This document shows positions 8,454 through 17,825 of a DNA stretch of 64,000 bases, in pieces. Numbering within the stretch: position 1 is the first letter of the stretch; every line of letters begins with the position of its first letter. Source of the stretch: AP-15 sp963790875. GTDB lineage: Bacteria > Pseudomonadota > Alphaproteobacteria > ATCC43930 > CGMCC-115725. The DNA lies in NCBI GenBank assembly GCA_963790875.1, contig CAWBQT010000003.1, positions 1 through 64,000 on the forward strand, in the 5' to 3' direction. The position numbers and the translations under genes were made by a program. The notes beneath the pieces were generated by a model. That model did no database searches and was not told the origin of the DNA. It worked only from the letters and a program-made list of their open reading frames with translations.

Positions 8454-10214
8454 ATGATGTCGACGGCCTTTCTCGCGCATATCGTCAGAAGTCTGCATCA
8501 TGCGCTCGCTTGGCATTTCTGGCCGAGCTGGCTCGCCCTGAGCGCCGCGGTCGTGCTCGGCTCGACCTGGTTTGTCAGCCGATCGAGCACCCCAAGGAGC
8601 CAGCCACAAGCTGAAACAAACGTCATTCTTGTCCGGCGGCGAGTTGGAACGCCGGCAAGTATCGTGGCACTCGGCGTGCTGGCGGCGCTCCTCGTGTGCT
8701 ACATCGCACTGATGCTGGTCTGGGAGGACTTCGCCTATTACGACAATTCGTTTTTCACCCTTGGAACCCTGAAAGGGCACGACATCACGCCGCCCGTCTG
8801 GCCGGAGGAAGGGCGCTTCTGGCCGCTCGGCTTTCAGGAGTTCAACCTGATACGCCATTTTACCGATACGATCATCGGTTATCAGGTGTTGCCGATTGCC
8901 GAGCTTCTGATCTTCGTCTCTATACTTCTCGTCCTCGACGACGAGATCGGCGTCGCCGCTCGCACCGCCATCGTCATCCTGGCTCTCTTGACCCCGGGTA
9001 TTCTCACCAGTTTCGGCGGGCTGATCTACCCGGAGCGCAATGAGCTGCTTTTTCTCGCCGGTTTCATCCTCTGCGCCAAGCGCTTCGAAGAAACCGAGGC
9101 AACGGCGTGGGCAGCGGGCGCAGTGGTCTGCGCTCAGATCATGGTCTACTACAAGGAGACCGCGTTCCTCATGGTCCTCGGCTTTGCCGGTGCGAGGCTG
9201 CTGCTGCGCTGCAGAAGCGAACTCCCGGCAGAATGGGACTATGAGCGCCTTTTGGACAGGCCGGCGCGCTTCGATTGGAGTCTCGTCGGTGTGGCAATAG
9301 TGTTCTTGATCTATTACGTCGGGGCGGTGGGTCTTCACCACAACGCGAATTACGCCCGCGCTCAGGAGCAACCATTCCTGAAGACCTTGCTCGGCTATAC
9401 GCGACTCGACTTCCTGGCTTGGCTGCTGGTGGTCGTTGCCGCGGGCAGGATTTATCTCATCCTGTGCCGCCGGGCGATATTGCTGCCGTTGTGGGACGGA
9501 CTGGCTGTCGGCGGGGTCGCCTACTTCCTTGCCTACCTTTACCTGCGCATCTTCAGTGAATATTTTCTGGCGCCGGTCGACCTGATCGCATTGTTGTATA
9601 TCGGCCGGTTTGCGGTTCTGTCATGGGAGAAGCCGCATTTATGGCGCAAGTGCATCGTATCGGTCCTGGTATTCATCGTCGTGATTTAAAACGTTCTTCT
9701 TTCTACCGTAAAAATATATCAGCGGAAAAACGTGATTTACGGGAAGGTCGAGATCGCGCGCATCGTCGACGGACAATACCGCATCGTCCCGGGACATCCT
9801 CTAAGGCTGTTTTTTCCCTTTGCCGCCCCGTATACGATCATGGAATTTGCTGCTTATCTCAGCTATCGCGGCATTCCGATAGAAGGCGCCGCGGGTGCCG
9901 ATGCCGGACCCGGCAGCGTCGCGTTGGTCAGCCCGGCTGTCGCCAAAGATGGTCCTTGCATGCGGTATCAGACGATCCGGTGTCACGCCTCCGTTCGGCC
10001 CGCTCCAGGCGATCTCGTGATCGTGATGCCGGACGACGAGGCATCGCGCGCACAGGCTTCGCGTTACCAGGCTCGCGGCGAACTGTTCTATTATGAGCCT
10101 CGCCCTGCCATTCCGAATTGGCTGGCTGTGCAGGTTGGCGGTCTTGTTGTCGGTGATCTTCAATCAACCGTCCCCGATCGTTGGATGGACGGCTCGGTGG
10201 CGATATGGCAATAG
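8454..10214 (+). pseudogene. Paralogue of the 3668-5398 membrane protein, split by an in-frame TAA
   Basis: Two open frames, 8454-9689 (411 codons) and 9690-10214, are in the same reading frame and separated only by TAA at 9687-9689. Together they make 586 residues that align along the whole length with the protein at 3668-5398: WEDFAYYDNSFFTLG, FWPLGFQEFNLIRHF, APYTIMEFAAYLSYRGIP, VPDRWMDGSVAIWQ. At the stop the intact paralogue has CAA (Gln, in VVLQDIVFSTG), so a single C-to-T change explains it. Either the product is lost or a truncated membrane part is made without the soluble domain. The 397-codon minus-strand ORF here is a shadow. Confidence 0.88.
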
Positions 10215-10220
10215 TCTCGC

Positions 10221-10340
10221 TCAGGCCTTGGGATGCGAGCCGCAGGCGGGGTCGAGCTCGCTGATAACTTTGAGGGAAAGCGGCCAGGCGATCTCAAACG
10301 CGGGATCGTCATAGCGCTGGCCGCCCGTTGCGCCCTTCGA
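10221..10340 (-). pseudogene. rfbC 3'-end relic
   Basis: The minus-strand frame reads KGATGGQRYDDPAFEIAWPL, then SLKVISELDPACGSHPKA and a stop. This equals the C-terminal end of the intact rfbC at 12191-12745 (GGCRYDDPAFGIAWPLPVAVISERD). Nothing of the catalytic beta-barrel remains. It lies 7 bp after the nonsense-mutated paralogue, suggesting that this side of the locus is a decayed copy of a sugar block. Confidence 0.8.
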
Positions 10341-10493
10341 TGCCGGCGCGAGGCAGTGTAGCCGCCGGAGAGGATATCGAGGCTGTTCAGTCGGCCGACC
10401 ATGAGAGTAACCCGGCACCCCACAATGTCACTATCCTTATCGAAGGCCTTGCATTATACTTCCCGTTGCGTATCGGCTAGGCATATCGTTCAC

Positions 10494-10994
10494 ATGAAGA
10501 CTTCCGTTCAGCTGACCCGGTTTTGCGTCGTCGGCGTGGCCAATACTGCTGCATATACCGCAACATTCGCGACATTGATAGCCATCCTGGGCCTCACCCA
10601 GTTGTTTTCGAACGCTTTGGCATACTTGGTTGCCTCGTCATTTTCATTTGTCATGAATTCGATCTGGAGCTTTGAGATGAAGCTGCATCCGCGCCGGTAT
10701 GCCCGGTTTCAACTGGTCGGACTGATCGGATTGGCGGTCTCTGCGACGCTCGGGCATCTCGGCGATCGATACTCCTGGCCTTATGCATTGACAGTCTTGG
10801 CGACAGTGCTCGTCCTCCCGCTCATCTCCTTCCTGGCTCATCGCAACTATACCTTCTCGGCCGCCTCGGCACTCTCGCTTGCGTCTGGGGCCGACAAGGT
10901 AATAGCTTCTCCTCGGCCATCGCCGCTGGCCGGGTGCGCCAGGCTTCTCTTTCCGCGACAGATGCGGCGAAGCAAACGTCGATCCAGCGCCTAA
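10494..10994 (+). CDS. GtrA-family membrane protein (probable lipid-sugar flippase)
   Basis: 166 residues with four predicted membrane helices, typical of GtrA (120-170 residues). The signature starts QLTRFCVVGVANTAAYTATF; FVMNSIWSFEM and SFLAHRNYTFS are the family's conserved Asn-x-x-(F/W)-x-F pattern. GtrA proteins move undecaprenyl-phosphate-linked glucose (or a similar sugar) to the outer face. The start was set at ATG 10494 because the upstream in-frame codons look non-coding. It converges on the GtrB-type transferase at 11022-12050, so the two probably act as a pair. Confidence 0.85.
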   Translation: MKTSVQLTRFCVVGVANTAAYTATFATLIAILGLTQLFSNALAYLVASSFSFVMNSIWSFEMKLHPRRYARFQLVGLIGLAVSATLGHLGDRYSWPYALTVLATVLVLPLISFLAHRNYTFSAASALSLASGADKVIASPRPSPLAGCARLLFPRQMRRSKRRSSA

Positions 10995-11021
10995 ATAAAA
11001 GGCGAATGGTGCTCAGGTAAT

Positions 11022-12050
11022 TCAATCCCGATATTGCAAATCTGTCGGGGCCGCCTTGATGCCTCCGGGTATTGTCGCATGCCATTCTCTGACGATATAA
11101 AGCGGCCGCTGTTTCACTTCGTCGAATGTTCTGCCGAGATACTCGCCGAGTATGCCAAGAAATATAAGCTGAACGCCACCGATAAAGAGAATTATTACGA
11201 GCAAGGACGGATAACCCGGTACCGGATTCCCGAAAAGGAACGTTCTCAATAAGATATAAGACCCATAAATGATCGCAGCAAGTGCTGTGCTCAAGCCGAG
11301 GTAGGTTGCGATCTTCAATGGCGCGATGCTGAACGAGGTAATGCCTTCTATCGAAAAATTCCAAAGCTTCCAATAATTCCATTTGGTAATGCCGGCAAAG
11401 CGCGGGTCGCGCTCGTAGATCATCGGCTCCTGGCGAAAGCCAATCCACCCGAACAAGCCTTTCATAAACCGATGCCGTTCGCGCAGGCCGCCCAGCGCTT
11501 CGACGGCGCGCCGGCTGAGCAGCCGGAAGTCGCCGGTATCGACGGGAATGTATTGCGCGCCAAGGGCGTTGAACACGCGATAAAACGCATAGGATGTGAG
11601 GCGCTTCACCGAACTCTCGCCGGCGCGTGACGCGCGCTGCCCGTAGATCATGTCGACACCGCCGGCACGCCACCGCTCGATCAACTTCGGGATCAATTCC
11701 GGCGGATCCTGCAGATCGGCGTCGATGACGATCACGACATCGCCAATCGCGTGGTCGATGCCTGCGGTCAGCGCGATCTCCTTCCCGAAATTCCGACTGA
11801 GGTCGACGATACCGATCGTCGGATCGGCCGCCTTCAGGGAGCGCAGTCGGGCGAGGGTGTCGTCGCGGCTGCCATCGTTCACGAAAATGACTTCGCTGCG
11901 GACCTGAAGCCCCTCTCGGACCAGCGATAACCGCCGATTGAACTCCTCGATCACGCCGTCCTCGTTGTAGGCGGGTACCACAATTGAAACGAGATCGAGC
12001 TGGATCGGGTTTCCTGTTGAAATGGGATCCCGAGTTATGCTGGTTCTCAT
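11022..12050 (-). CDS. GtrB-type bactoprenol glycosyltransferase (GT2, DPM1-like)
   Basis: 342 residues. The GT2 domain opens VSIVVPAYNEDGVIEEFNRR, with the metal motif DADLQDPPELI (about residue 100) and VDMIYGQR. Two C-terminal membrane helices (ATYLGLSTALAAIIYGSYIL and the segment around IILFIGGVQLIFLGILGEYL) end in LGRTFDEVKQRPLYIV, the usual GtrB/ArnC tail. It would load a sugar onto undecaprenyl phosphate at the cytoplasmic face for the GtrA protein next door. It is the last gene of a minus-strand run beginning at 15183. Confidence 0.9.
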   Translation of the reverse strand: MRTSITRDPISTGNPIQLDLVSIVVPAYNEDGVIEEFNRRLSLVREGLQVRSEVIFVNDGSRDDTLARLRSLKAADPTIGIVDLSRNFGKEIALTAGIDHAIGDVVIVIDADLQDPPELIPKLIERWRAGGVDMIYGQRASRAGESSVKRLTSYAFYRVFNALGAQYIPVDTGDFRLLSRRAVEALGGLRERHRFMKGLFGWIGFRQEPMIYERDPRFAGITKWNYWKLWNFSIEGITSFSIAPLKIATYLGLSTALAAIIYGSYILLRTFLFGNPVPGYPSLLVIILFIGGVQLIFLGILGEYLGRTFDEVKQRPLYIVREWHATIPGGIKAAPTDLQYRD

Positions 12051-12190
12051 CCATTTGCCGCCCCGCGATCTATTCGCCCGGTCTATGCATGAGGGTGACC
12101 CGTAAGCTTCGCCGCGATCGCCTCCGGTGGCGCCATCGGCGCGAATTGAGGTCGGGTTCCGCTCGCTCAAGTGATCCGGCGGCGGTGTGG

Positions 12191-12745
12191 CTAAGGCGCG
12201 GCGGGAGTCAGCACATCCGGCTGCAAGGCCGGCCAGCTGCGGTCGCGCTCGCTGATCACCGCGACCGGAAGCGGCCAGGCGATGCCGAAGGCGGGATCGT
12301 CATAGCGGCAGCCGCCCGCTGCCTCCGGCGCGTGAAATGCCGAGATCTGATAGGCGACCTCGGCATAGTCCGTCAGGGCCTGAAGGCCGTGCGCGAAGCC
12401 CTTGGGGATGTAGAGCGCCCGCCGGTTCTCGGCGGTCAGGTCGAACCCCTGCCAGCGAAGATAGGTGGGTGAGCGGGGTCTGAGGTCGACGATCACATCG
12501 AAAATGGCACCACGCGCGCACCGCACGATCTTGGTTTCTTCGTGCGGCGATCGCTGAAAATGCAGGCCGCGCACCGTGCCCCGGTGCCGGTTGAAGGACA
12601 GGCTCTCCTGGGCGATCTCGGTGTCGAGACCTTGCGCCGCAAGCTCCTCTCGGCACCAGGTGCGCGCGAAGAAGCCGCGTTCGTCTTCCCTCGGCTCGAT
12701 ATCGATCAGCCATGCGCCATCGAGCTGCGTTGCCGCGAAAATCAT
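12191..12745 (-). CDS. rfbC: dTDP-4-dehydrorhamnose 3,5-epimerase family protein
   Basis: 184 residues, the usual RfbC/RmlC length. It starts MIFAATQLDGAWLIDIEPRE, with DERGFFARTW, SFNRHRGTVRGLHFQ carrying the catalytic His, and LYIPKGFAHGLQAL. It epimerises C3 and C5 of NDP-4-keto-6-deoxy sugars. No rmlA, rmlB or rmlD is in the window, so its substrate may come from the neighbouring pathway (rfbF, C-methyltransferase) rather than dTDP-rhamnose. The start overlaps the upstream SDR stop as ATGA (12742-12745). A longer reading to 12940 is a shadow of the SDR gene. Confidence 0.9.
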   Translation of the reverse strand: MIFAATQLDGAWLIDIEPREDERGFFARTWCREELAAQGLDTEIAQESLSFNRHRGTVRGLHFQRSPHEETKIVRCARGAIFDVIVDLRPRSPTYLRWQGFDLTAENRRALYIPKGFAHGLQALTDYAEVAYQISAFHAPEAAGGCRYDDPAFGIAWPLPVAVISERDRSWPALQPDVLTPAAP

Positions 12746-13812
12746 TCGGAATGTCCCTTTCGGGCCGGCCGATCGAGCGACCGCCAGTAAAAATCGGAAT
12801 TGATCTGCCGCGTCGCGATCAGATGCTTCAACTGCTCGAGCCGCGTAAAGCCTCTGAAGGCAAACATCTGCTCGGTCATCCCCACCCGCTCGAAGATTTC
12901 GTGCAGCTGGCGTGCGCCGAGCTCGGCCGGCCAACGACACCTAAACTCGGGCAGGTGACGACGGATCTTGCCAAACGAAGTGCGGTAACTGCGATTGTCG
13001 CCGCTCGGCTGGCCAAAACTGACCGTACAGCCGCCAAATACTTGCCCGACTATCGCAGCTATTTCGCGGATCCGATAATTCTGCGCGTCGTCGCCGACGT
13101 TGAAAATCTCGTTGTGCACCGCCTCGCGCGGCGCTTCCAAGGCGAGCATGACCGCCTGACAGATGTCCTCGACATGGACGAGCGGGCGCCACGGCGTGCC
13201 GTCGCTCGTCATCCTGATCTCTTTGGTGGTCCAGGCGAACCCGGCGAGGTTGTTGAGAACAATGTCGAACCGCATGCGTGGGCTGGCGCCGAAGGCGGTG
13301 GCGTTGCGCAGGAACACCGGCGAGAAATGCGCGTCGGCGAGCGCGCCGACATCGCGTTCGACCAATACCTTGCACTTGGCATAGGCGGTTTGCGGATTGG
13401 GCGCCGACTCTTCGCTGCGCTCGCCGCCGTCCTCGGCGGCACCGTAAACGCTGCACGAGGAGGTATAGACGAAACGCCGGACCCCGACCGCTTTGCACGC
13501 CCGCGCCAGCGCGACCGAGCCCGCATGGTTGATCGCATAGGTGGTGCGCTCGTTCAGCTCCCCGAGGGGATCGTTCGACAGTTCCGCGAGGTGGACGACC
13601 GCGTCGAACCCCTCGACATCCTTCGGAATTATCCGCCGAACATCCTTGGTGAAGGTGAGCGGTCGCGGGCAAGCGTCGTTGTACAGCCAGGCATCGCGAT
13701 AAAAGCCGCAATCGAGCCCGACGACATCGAACCCGCGCTCCAGCAGCCTCGGGCCAAGAACGGCGCCGATATAGCCGTCGACGCCGGTAACCAATACACG
13801 CATTCCCGTCAT
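12742..13812 (-). CDS. NAD-dependent epimerase/dehydratase (extended SDR), sugar 4-ketoreductase or epimerase
   Basis: About 356 residues from ATG 13812; ATG 13803 (MRVLVTG) is also possible. Nucleotide-binding motif VTGVDGYIG near the N-terminus, VVHLAELSNDPLGE, the SSCSVYG strand, and a YAKCK catalytic Tyr-x-x-x-Lys. It sits between the DUF4910 gene and rfbC with a 4-bp overlap to the latter, so it is co-translated with it. The expected role is reduction or epimerisation at C4 of an NDP-keto sugar. The exact substrate cannot be told from the sequence. Confidence 0.85.
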   Translation of the reverse strand: MTGMRVLVTGVDGYIGAVLGPRLLERGFDVVGLDCGFYRDAWLYNDACPRPLTFTKDVRRIIPKDVEGFDAVVHLAELSNDPLGELNERTTYAINHAGSVALARACKAVGVRRFVYTSSCSVYGAAEDGGERSEESAPNPQTAYAKCKVLVERDVGALADAHFSPVFLRNATAFGASPRMRFDIVLNNLAGFAWTTKEIRMTSDGTPWRPLVHVEDICQAVMLALEAPREAVHNEIFNVGDDAQNYRIREIAAIVGQVFGGCTVSFGQPSGDNRSYRTSFGKIRRHLPEFRCRWPAELGARQLHEIFERVGMTEQMFAFRGFTRLEQLKHLIATRQINSDFYWRSLDRPARKGHSE

Positions 13813-13914
13813 GTCTACCGCTCGAAAGTTGCGTCCAATTATGAACCGTACCTCATTATTCGCGGCGTGGCCTACCGGCTTGGAGCCCCGGACCTCGTCC
13901 GGCAATCGCCGGCT

Positions 13915-15183
13915 TCAGCGCTCGGCAAGCAAGGGGCCGAGAAGCTCGGCGGCGGCCAACGCATCGGCGGCCGCACGAATTGTCGTGAACGGGAGCCCGG
14001 CGCGTTCAGCCATATCGAGCAACGAATGCCGCCCGTCCGCGAGGTTCAATACCCAGAGGAGCGCCATCGTATCATAGGCGGCCGTCCGCTGTCCGCCCAT
14101 CGCCGTGTAGAGCCCGCGGCGTCCGAGCTGCGGTTCTCCTTTGGGATTGCGACTGCGGTATATGGCATCTCCTTCGATAACTGCGGTGATGCGCCGCAGC
14201 ACGGCGAGAGAGTGCGCGAGGCTTTCGCGACGGACCAGCGACAAATCGTCGGCGGAACTGTGGTATTCGGGATACTCGCCGTTCGGCGTGCGCATCAAGC
14301 AGCCGATTGGCAGATCGAAACCGGGCGAGCAATATTGTCGCTCGTCATAGCCGTAGGGGACGAAAGGCGTAATCCGGTGGGGCATCTCGTCGTGACGCAG
14401 GACGTGCCCGACGATGCGGTCGATCGCGGCATCGCCACGCCGGCTCTGCTTGTAGGTCATGCCGCCCGCATCGCCGAGACACGAGAGGACGAGGCCGTGC
14501 AGGATATGCCCGATCTTGTCCTCGTTGCGCGCAAGCCAGGTTAGCGAGCCGATCGTGCCGGGAATGAAGAGAAAGCGATAGCTGTAGCGTCGGCGCAGCA
14601 TCCGGAGATGGCGCGCCAACATGGTCGCGACCGCGATCCCCGAGAGATTGTCGTTGGCGAGCGAAGGGTGGCAGATGTGGCAGGAGAGGAGGACCGTGTC
14701 GTCGCTCTCCCCCGGGATCAGCAATTCGCCATAGCTGAGGTGCCCAGGCGCCAAATCGGCGTCGACGACAACCCGGTAGAGGCCGTCCGTCAGGGTCGAC
14801 AGCTCGCGATGCGTCAGGCAGAAACCCCAGTTTTCAGTGTAATAGGACGTGCGATAGGGTATCCAGTCCGGCTTATCCGGCAAACTATGGAGATGTGGGC
14901 GCAACTCGGCGAGAGACATGACCGCATCGATCGGCCGGCTGTACTGGACGATGTGGAGATTGTTGGCCGTGAAATCAACAACATGCGCGCCGTCGGCGCG
15001 CGCGATATAGGCGTCCTTAATGTTCCATTCTTGCGGCACGGTCCAGTCGAACACCGGGGTCCCCGAAGGAACCTCGTGCACCTCGAGCGGGATGTGCTTC
15101 GCAAGAATTGAGAGCGTTTCTCGTAACCCGTTCCCGGTGATGCTGCGGCAAATCGGGAACAGTTCCTCGATGAGCGCCATCAT
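13915..15183 (-). CDS. DUF4910 / aminopeptidase-like domain protein of a sugar locus
   Basis: About 422 residues from ATG 15183 (ATG 15180 follows; the frame stays open to 15477). N-terminal part: ELFPICRSITGNGLRETL and VFDWTVPQEWNIKDAYI. The central M28-like core contains LLSCHICHPSLANDNLSG, LGDAGGMTYKQSR and YCSPGFDLPIGCLMRTPNG, then EYPEYHSSADD, which supply His, Asp and Glu positions expected for metals. A C-terminal winged-helix-like tail (LPFTTIRAAADALAAAELLG) follows. Proteins of this type recur in O-antigen and deoxysugar clusters, but I know of no proven reaction. It is the first gene of the run DUF4910-SDR-rfbC-GtrB. Confidence 0.8.
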   Translation of the reverse strand: MMALIEELFPICRSITGNGLRETLSILAKHIPLEVHEVPSGTPVFDWTVPQEWNIKDAYIARADGAHVVDFTANNLHIVQYSRPIDAVMSLAELRPHLHSLPDKPDWIPYRTSYYTENWGFCLTHRELSTLTDGLYRVVVDADLAPGHLSYGELLIPGESDDTVLLSCHICHPSLANDNLSGIAVATMLARHLRMLRRRYSYRFLFIPGTIGSLTWLARNEDKIGHILHGLVLSCLGDAGGMTYKQSRRGDAAIDRIVGHVLRHDEMPHRITPFVPYGYDERQYCSPGFDLPIGCLMRTPNGEYPEYHSSADDLSLVRRESLAHSLAVLRRITAVIEGDAIYRSRNPKGEPQLGRRGLYTAMGGQRTAAYDTMALLWVLNLADGRHSLLDMAERAGLPFTTIRAAADALAAAELLGPLLAER

Positions 15184-15551
15184 GGCGTCCCCGCCCGCGT
15201 CGCCCGATGGAGTGCGCTCGTGAGACGACGCAGCGCCAAGGCTCTGACCCACGTTCGGCTTGGTTACGATGGTCACAACCGGTTTTTCCCGTCCCAGGTC
15301 GACAGCTTCGTTCACCCCTCGAATAGAGTTCTTGCTCACTCCATCCAAGCGATACCTTATAGCAGAGATTTTCGAGTAGACAAACGAACAAATCCCGCGC
15401 ACAATCTTGCAAGGGTCAGTCGCCAGAGGGCTAGTAACCACCGCTAGCGGTTTGGTGCCCGGCAACCCTTTTGCCATGCCGGAGGGCGGGGTGGTGCGGT
15501 CGCTTTATTGACCGGGGCGGATCGCAAAGGGCGATTACGGAGCGAAATTCG

Positions 15552-16391
15552 ATGAAAGTCGTGTTGTTCTGCGGCGGTCTCGGATTGCGGTTGCGGGACT
15601 ATGCCGATCATATCCCGAAGCCGATGGTTCCGATCGGATATCGCCCGATCCTCTGGCATGTGATGAAATATTTCGCGCATTACGGACACAAGGAGTTCAT
15701 TCTTTGTCTCGGCTATCGCGGCGATCTGATCAAGCAATATTTCTTAAATTACAACGAATGCTTGTCCAACGACTTTGTCTTTTCCAAAGGCGGCAAAATC
15801 GTGGAGCTCGCCAACAGCGATATCCATGATTGGAAAATTACCTTTGCCGACACGGGATTGCACTCAAATGTTGGGCAAAGATTGCTGGCCGTGGAGAAAT
15901 ATCTGGCAAATGAAGAACTGTTTCTAGCGAATTACAGCGATGGCTTGACCGATCTCGATTTTTCGAGCTATCTCGATTTTGCCCGCCAGCGCAACCGGAT
16001 AGCGACTTTTTTGAGCGTCAGGCCGAATCTGAGCTACCACGTCGCACAGACCGGCGATGACGGCCTGGTGACCAGCATCAAGGAGCTGACGCAGTCCGGA
16101 ATGCGGATCAATGCCGGGTTCTTTGTCCTGAAGCAGGAGATTTTCCGATATATGCGGCCCGGCGAAGAACTCGTCATCGAACCCTTTCGCCGCCTGATCC
16201 AAAAAAGACAGCTGGCCGCCTTTGAATATAACGGCTTCTTCGCTGCCATGGATACGTTCAAGGACAAGCAGCAGCTCGACGATCTCTACGAGAGTGGCCA
16301 GCCGCCCTGGGAGATTTGGCGGGAAGCGACCGACCAGCCGGGGACGATGGTGCCGCCGCGGCGATTGCCGATCAACGACCGCCGGCCATGA
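15552..16391 (+). CDS. rfbF: Glucose-1-phosphate cytidylyltransferase
   Basis: 279 residues. N-terminal nucleotide-binding motif FCGGLGLRLRDYADHIPKPM, then PILWHVMKYFAHYGHKEFIL and CLGYRGDLIKQYFLNY, the RfbF signature region; LANYSDGLTDL carries the metal Asp. It makes CDP-glucose from CTP and glucose 1-phosphate. ATG 15552 is preceded by GGAG and fits the family N-terminus; the upstream in-frame codons do not. No CDP-glucose 4,6-dehydratase (rfbG) lies in the window. It is divergent from the DUF4910 run (369 bp gap) and overlaps the next gene by ATGA. Confidence 0.9.
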   Translation: MKVVLFCGGLGLRLRDYADHIPKPMVPIGYRPILWHVMKYFAHYGHKEFILCLGYRGDLIKQYFLNYNECLSNDFVFSKGGKIVELANSDIHDWKITFADTGLHSNVGQRLLAVEKYLANEELFLANYSDGLTDLDFSSYLDFARQRNRIATFLSVRPNLSYHVAQTGDDGLVTSIKELTQSGMRINAGFFVLKQEIFRYMRPGEELVIEPFRRLIQKRQLAAFEYNGFFAAMDTFKDKQQLDDLYESGQPPWEIWREATDQPGTMVPPRRLPINDRRP

Positions 16392-17537
16392 AGCAGGACC
16401 GAGAGGCTACGTTGTCGACCGACAGTCGAGAATTCGGGGCCGGTGGCCGCGACGGATTGAAAATTTCCGCACCGCAGTCACACCATCTGCCTGTGCATGG
16501 CCCCTCGAGCAAGATGCCGGCGTCGCCGTCGACCCGACCGCTGGTCAGCGTCCTGACGCCGTTCTACAACACGGCGCCCTATTTGGCGCAATGCATCGAG
16601 AGCGTTCTCGCCCAAACCTACTCCGAGTTCGAGTATATCCTCGTAGACAATTGCAGTACCGACGGATCCACGGAGATAGCCGAGAGTTATGCGCGCCGCG
16701 ATCCGCGAATACGACTGATTCGGCGCTCACAGCTTGTCCCGGTGTTCCAGAATTACAATGGCGCGCTCACGGAGATATCGGAGAACAGCGAGTATTGCAA
16801 AATCGTCCAGGCAGATGACTACATTTTCCCAGAGTGCTTGCGGCTGATGCTCGAGGGATTTGAGCAATCCGAGACAATTGGGCTTGTGAGTTCGTATCGG
16901 TTGTACGGCGACAAGGTCGAAGGGTCGGGCTTTCCGCATTGGATGATGCGAATGATCGATGGCCGGGACTGCGCGCGATGGTTTTTACGAACTCGAATTA
17001 ACATCTTCGGCTCACAAACCACAATAATGTATCGTTCTTCTATTGTACGCGAACATCATCCGTTCTATAAAGATTCGATTCCTCACGCAGACTTGGAGAG
17101 ATGTATACGGATACTTGAGAATTGGAATTTTGTATTTATACCACAAGTTCTTTCCTTCTCGCGCACCGACGACGGCGGATCAATCACCTCAGGTTCTCTT
17201 GCCGTTAGTGCCTTACGCGTTGGATCGATACTTAATTGCGCGGCGCTTCGCCCCGATATTCTTCGAAGGCGCCGACGCTGTCTCTGTGTCGAGAAACCTG
17301 AAACGAGCATACTACCACGCTCTCGCGAACGAGGCCGTGCGCTTTCGCGAGGCAAAATTTTGGCGTTATCACCAAACGGGGCTGCGGGACGTAAACGAGA
17401 CAATCGACTGGCCCTATCTGGCGGCACATATTGGCCTGGTTTTACTGTGGAAAGCGTCAAATCCCGGAATGACGGCGCGGCGCGCGCTGCACTTCCTGAA
17501 ACAGAAGCTAATCCGCAAAGACGATCCGAATGCTTGA
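16388..17537 (+). pseudogene. Family 2 glycosyltransferase, frameshifted
   Basis: From ATG 16388 (overlapping the rfbF stop) the frame encodes a normal GT2 domain: LVSVLTPFYNTAPYLAQCIE, ILVDNCSTDGST, KIVQADDYIFPECL, DSIPHADLERCIRIL. Near 17185-17200, just after FSRTDDGGSITS, the coding passes to the next frame: LVPYALDRYLIARRFAPIFF, FWRYHQTGLRDVNETIDWPY and HIGLVLLWKASNPGMT, ending at 17537. A one-base indel thus removes ~120 C-terminal residues or replaces them with an unrelated tail. The catalytic domain is intact, so residual activity is possible. Confidence 0.8.
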
Positions 17538-17555
17538 AGTGGAAGAATGGGCTTT

Positions 17556-17690
17556 CTCCCGGCGACAGCAGGGTGCCTGCCTTCAAGGGCGCGCGCAACC
17601 CGGCGACCATCGCCGGCGGCAGATCGCCGAGATCGAGCAGAGTGCGCTTTTTGACCCTGCGGCCCTCGCGGGAGCCGCGGAGAACCGGCG
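17556..17690 (-). pseudogene. Transposase N-terminal fragment (IS1634-like)
   Basis: The minus-strand frame reads VLRGSREGRRVKKRTLLDLG, then DLPPAMVAGLRAPLKAG. This matches the start region of IS1634-family transposases (VRES.REGGKVR.RTL.NLS..P). Only about 45 codons remain, and they end in the 3' end of the frameshifted glycosyltransferase. The remaining sequence to 17825 shows nothing recognisable. Confidence 0.55.
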
Positions 17691-17825
17691 TACTTAACCA
17701 GTGCTATCAGTAACTTATGCCTTTTCGGCTCCGGAAATCCGGGTCACAGGGATCACGATCTCTAACCGGCGCGCATTGGCCTGCGTTTTGACGCTCATCG
17801 TACTACACGGCCGAGTGATCAGCGA

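Noticed and set aside
8178..9371. 397-codon minus-strand ORF
   Set aside because: Antisense to the membrane-protein paralogue, whose homology to 3668-5398 is clear; the minus product has no family features.
9687..9689. Stop-codon readthrough or recoding at TAA
   Set aside because: No stimulatory structure is evident and the paralogue has CAA at the same codon; a simple nonsense mutation is enough.
12712..14544. 610-codon plus-strand ORF
   Set aside because: Shadow across two minus-strand genes (SDR and DUF4910); the real genes explain the sequence.
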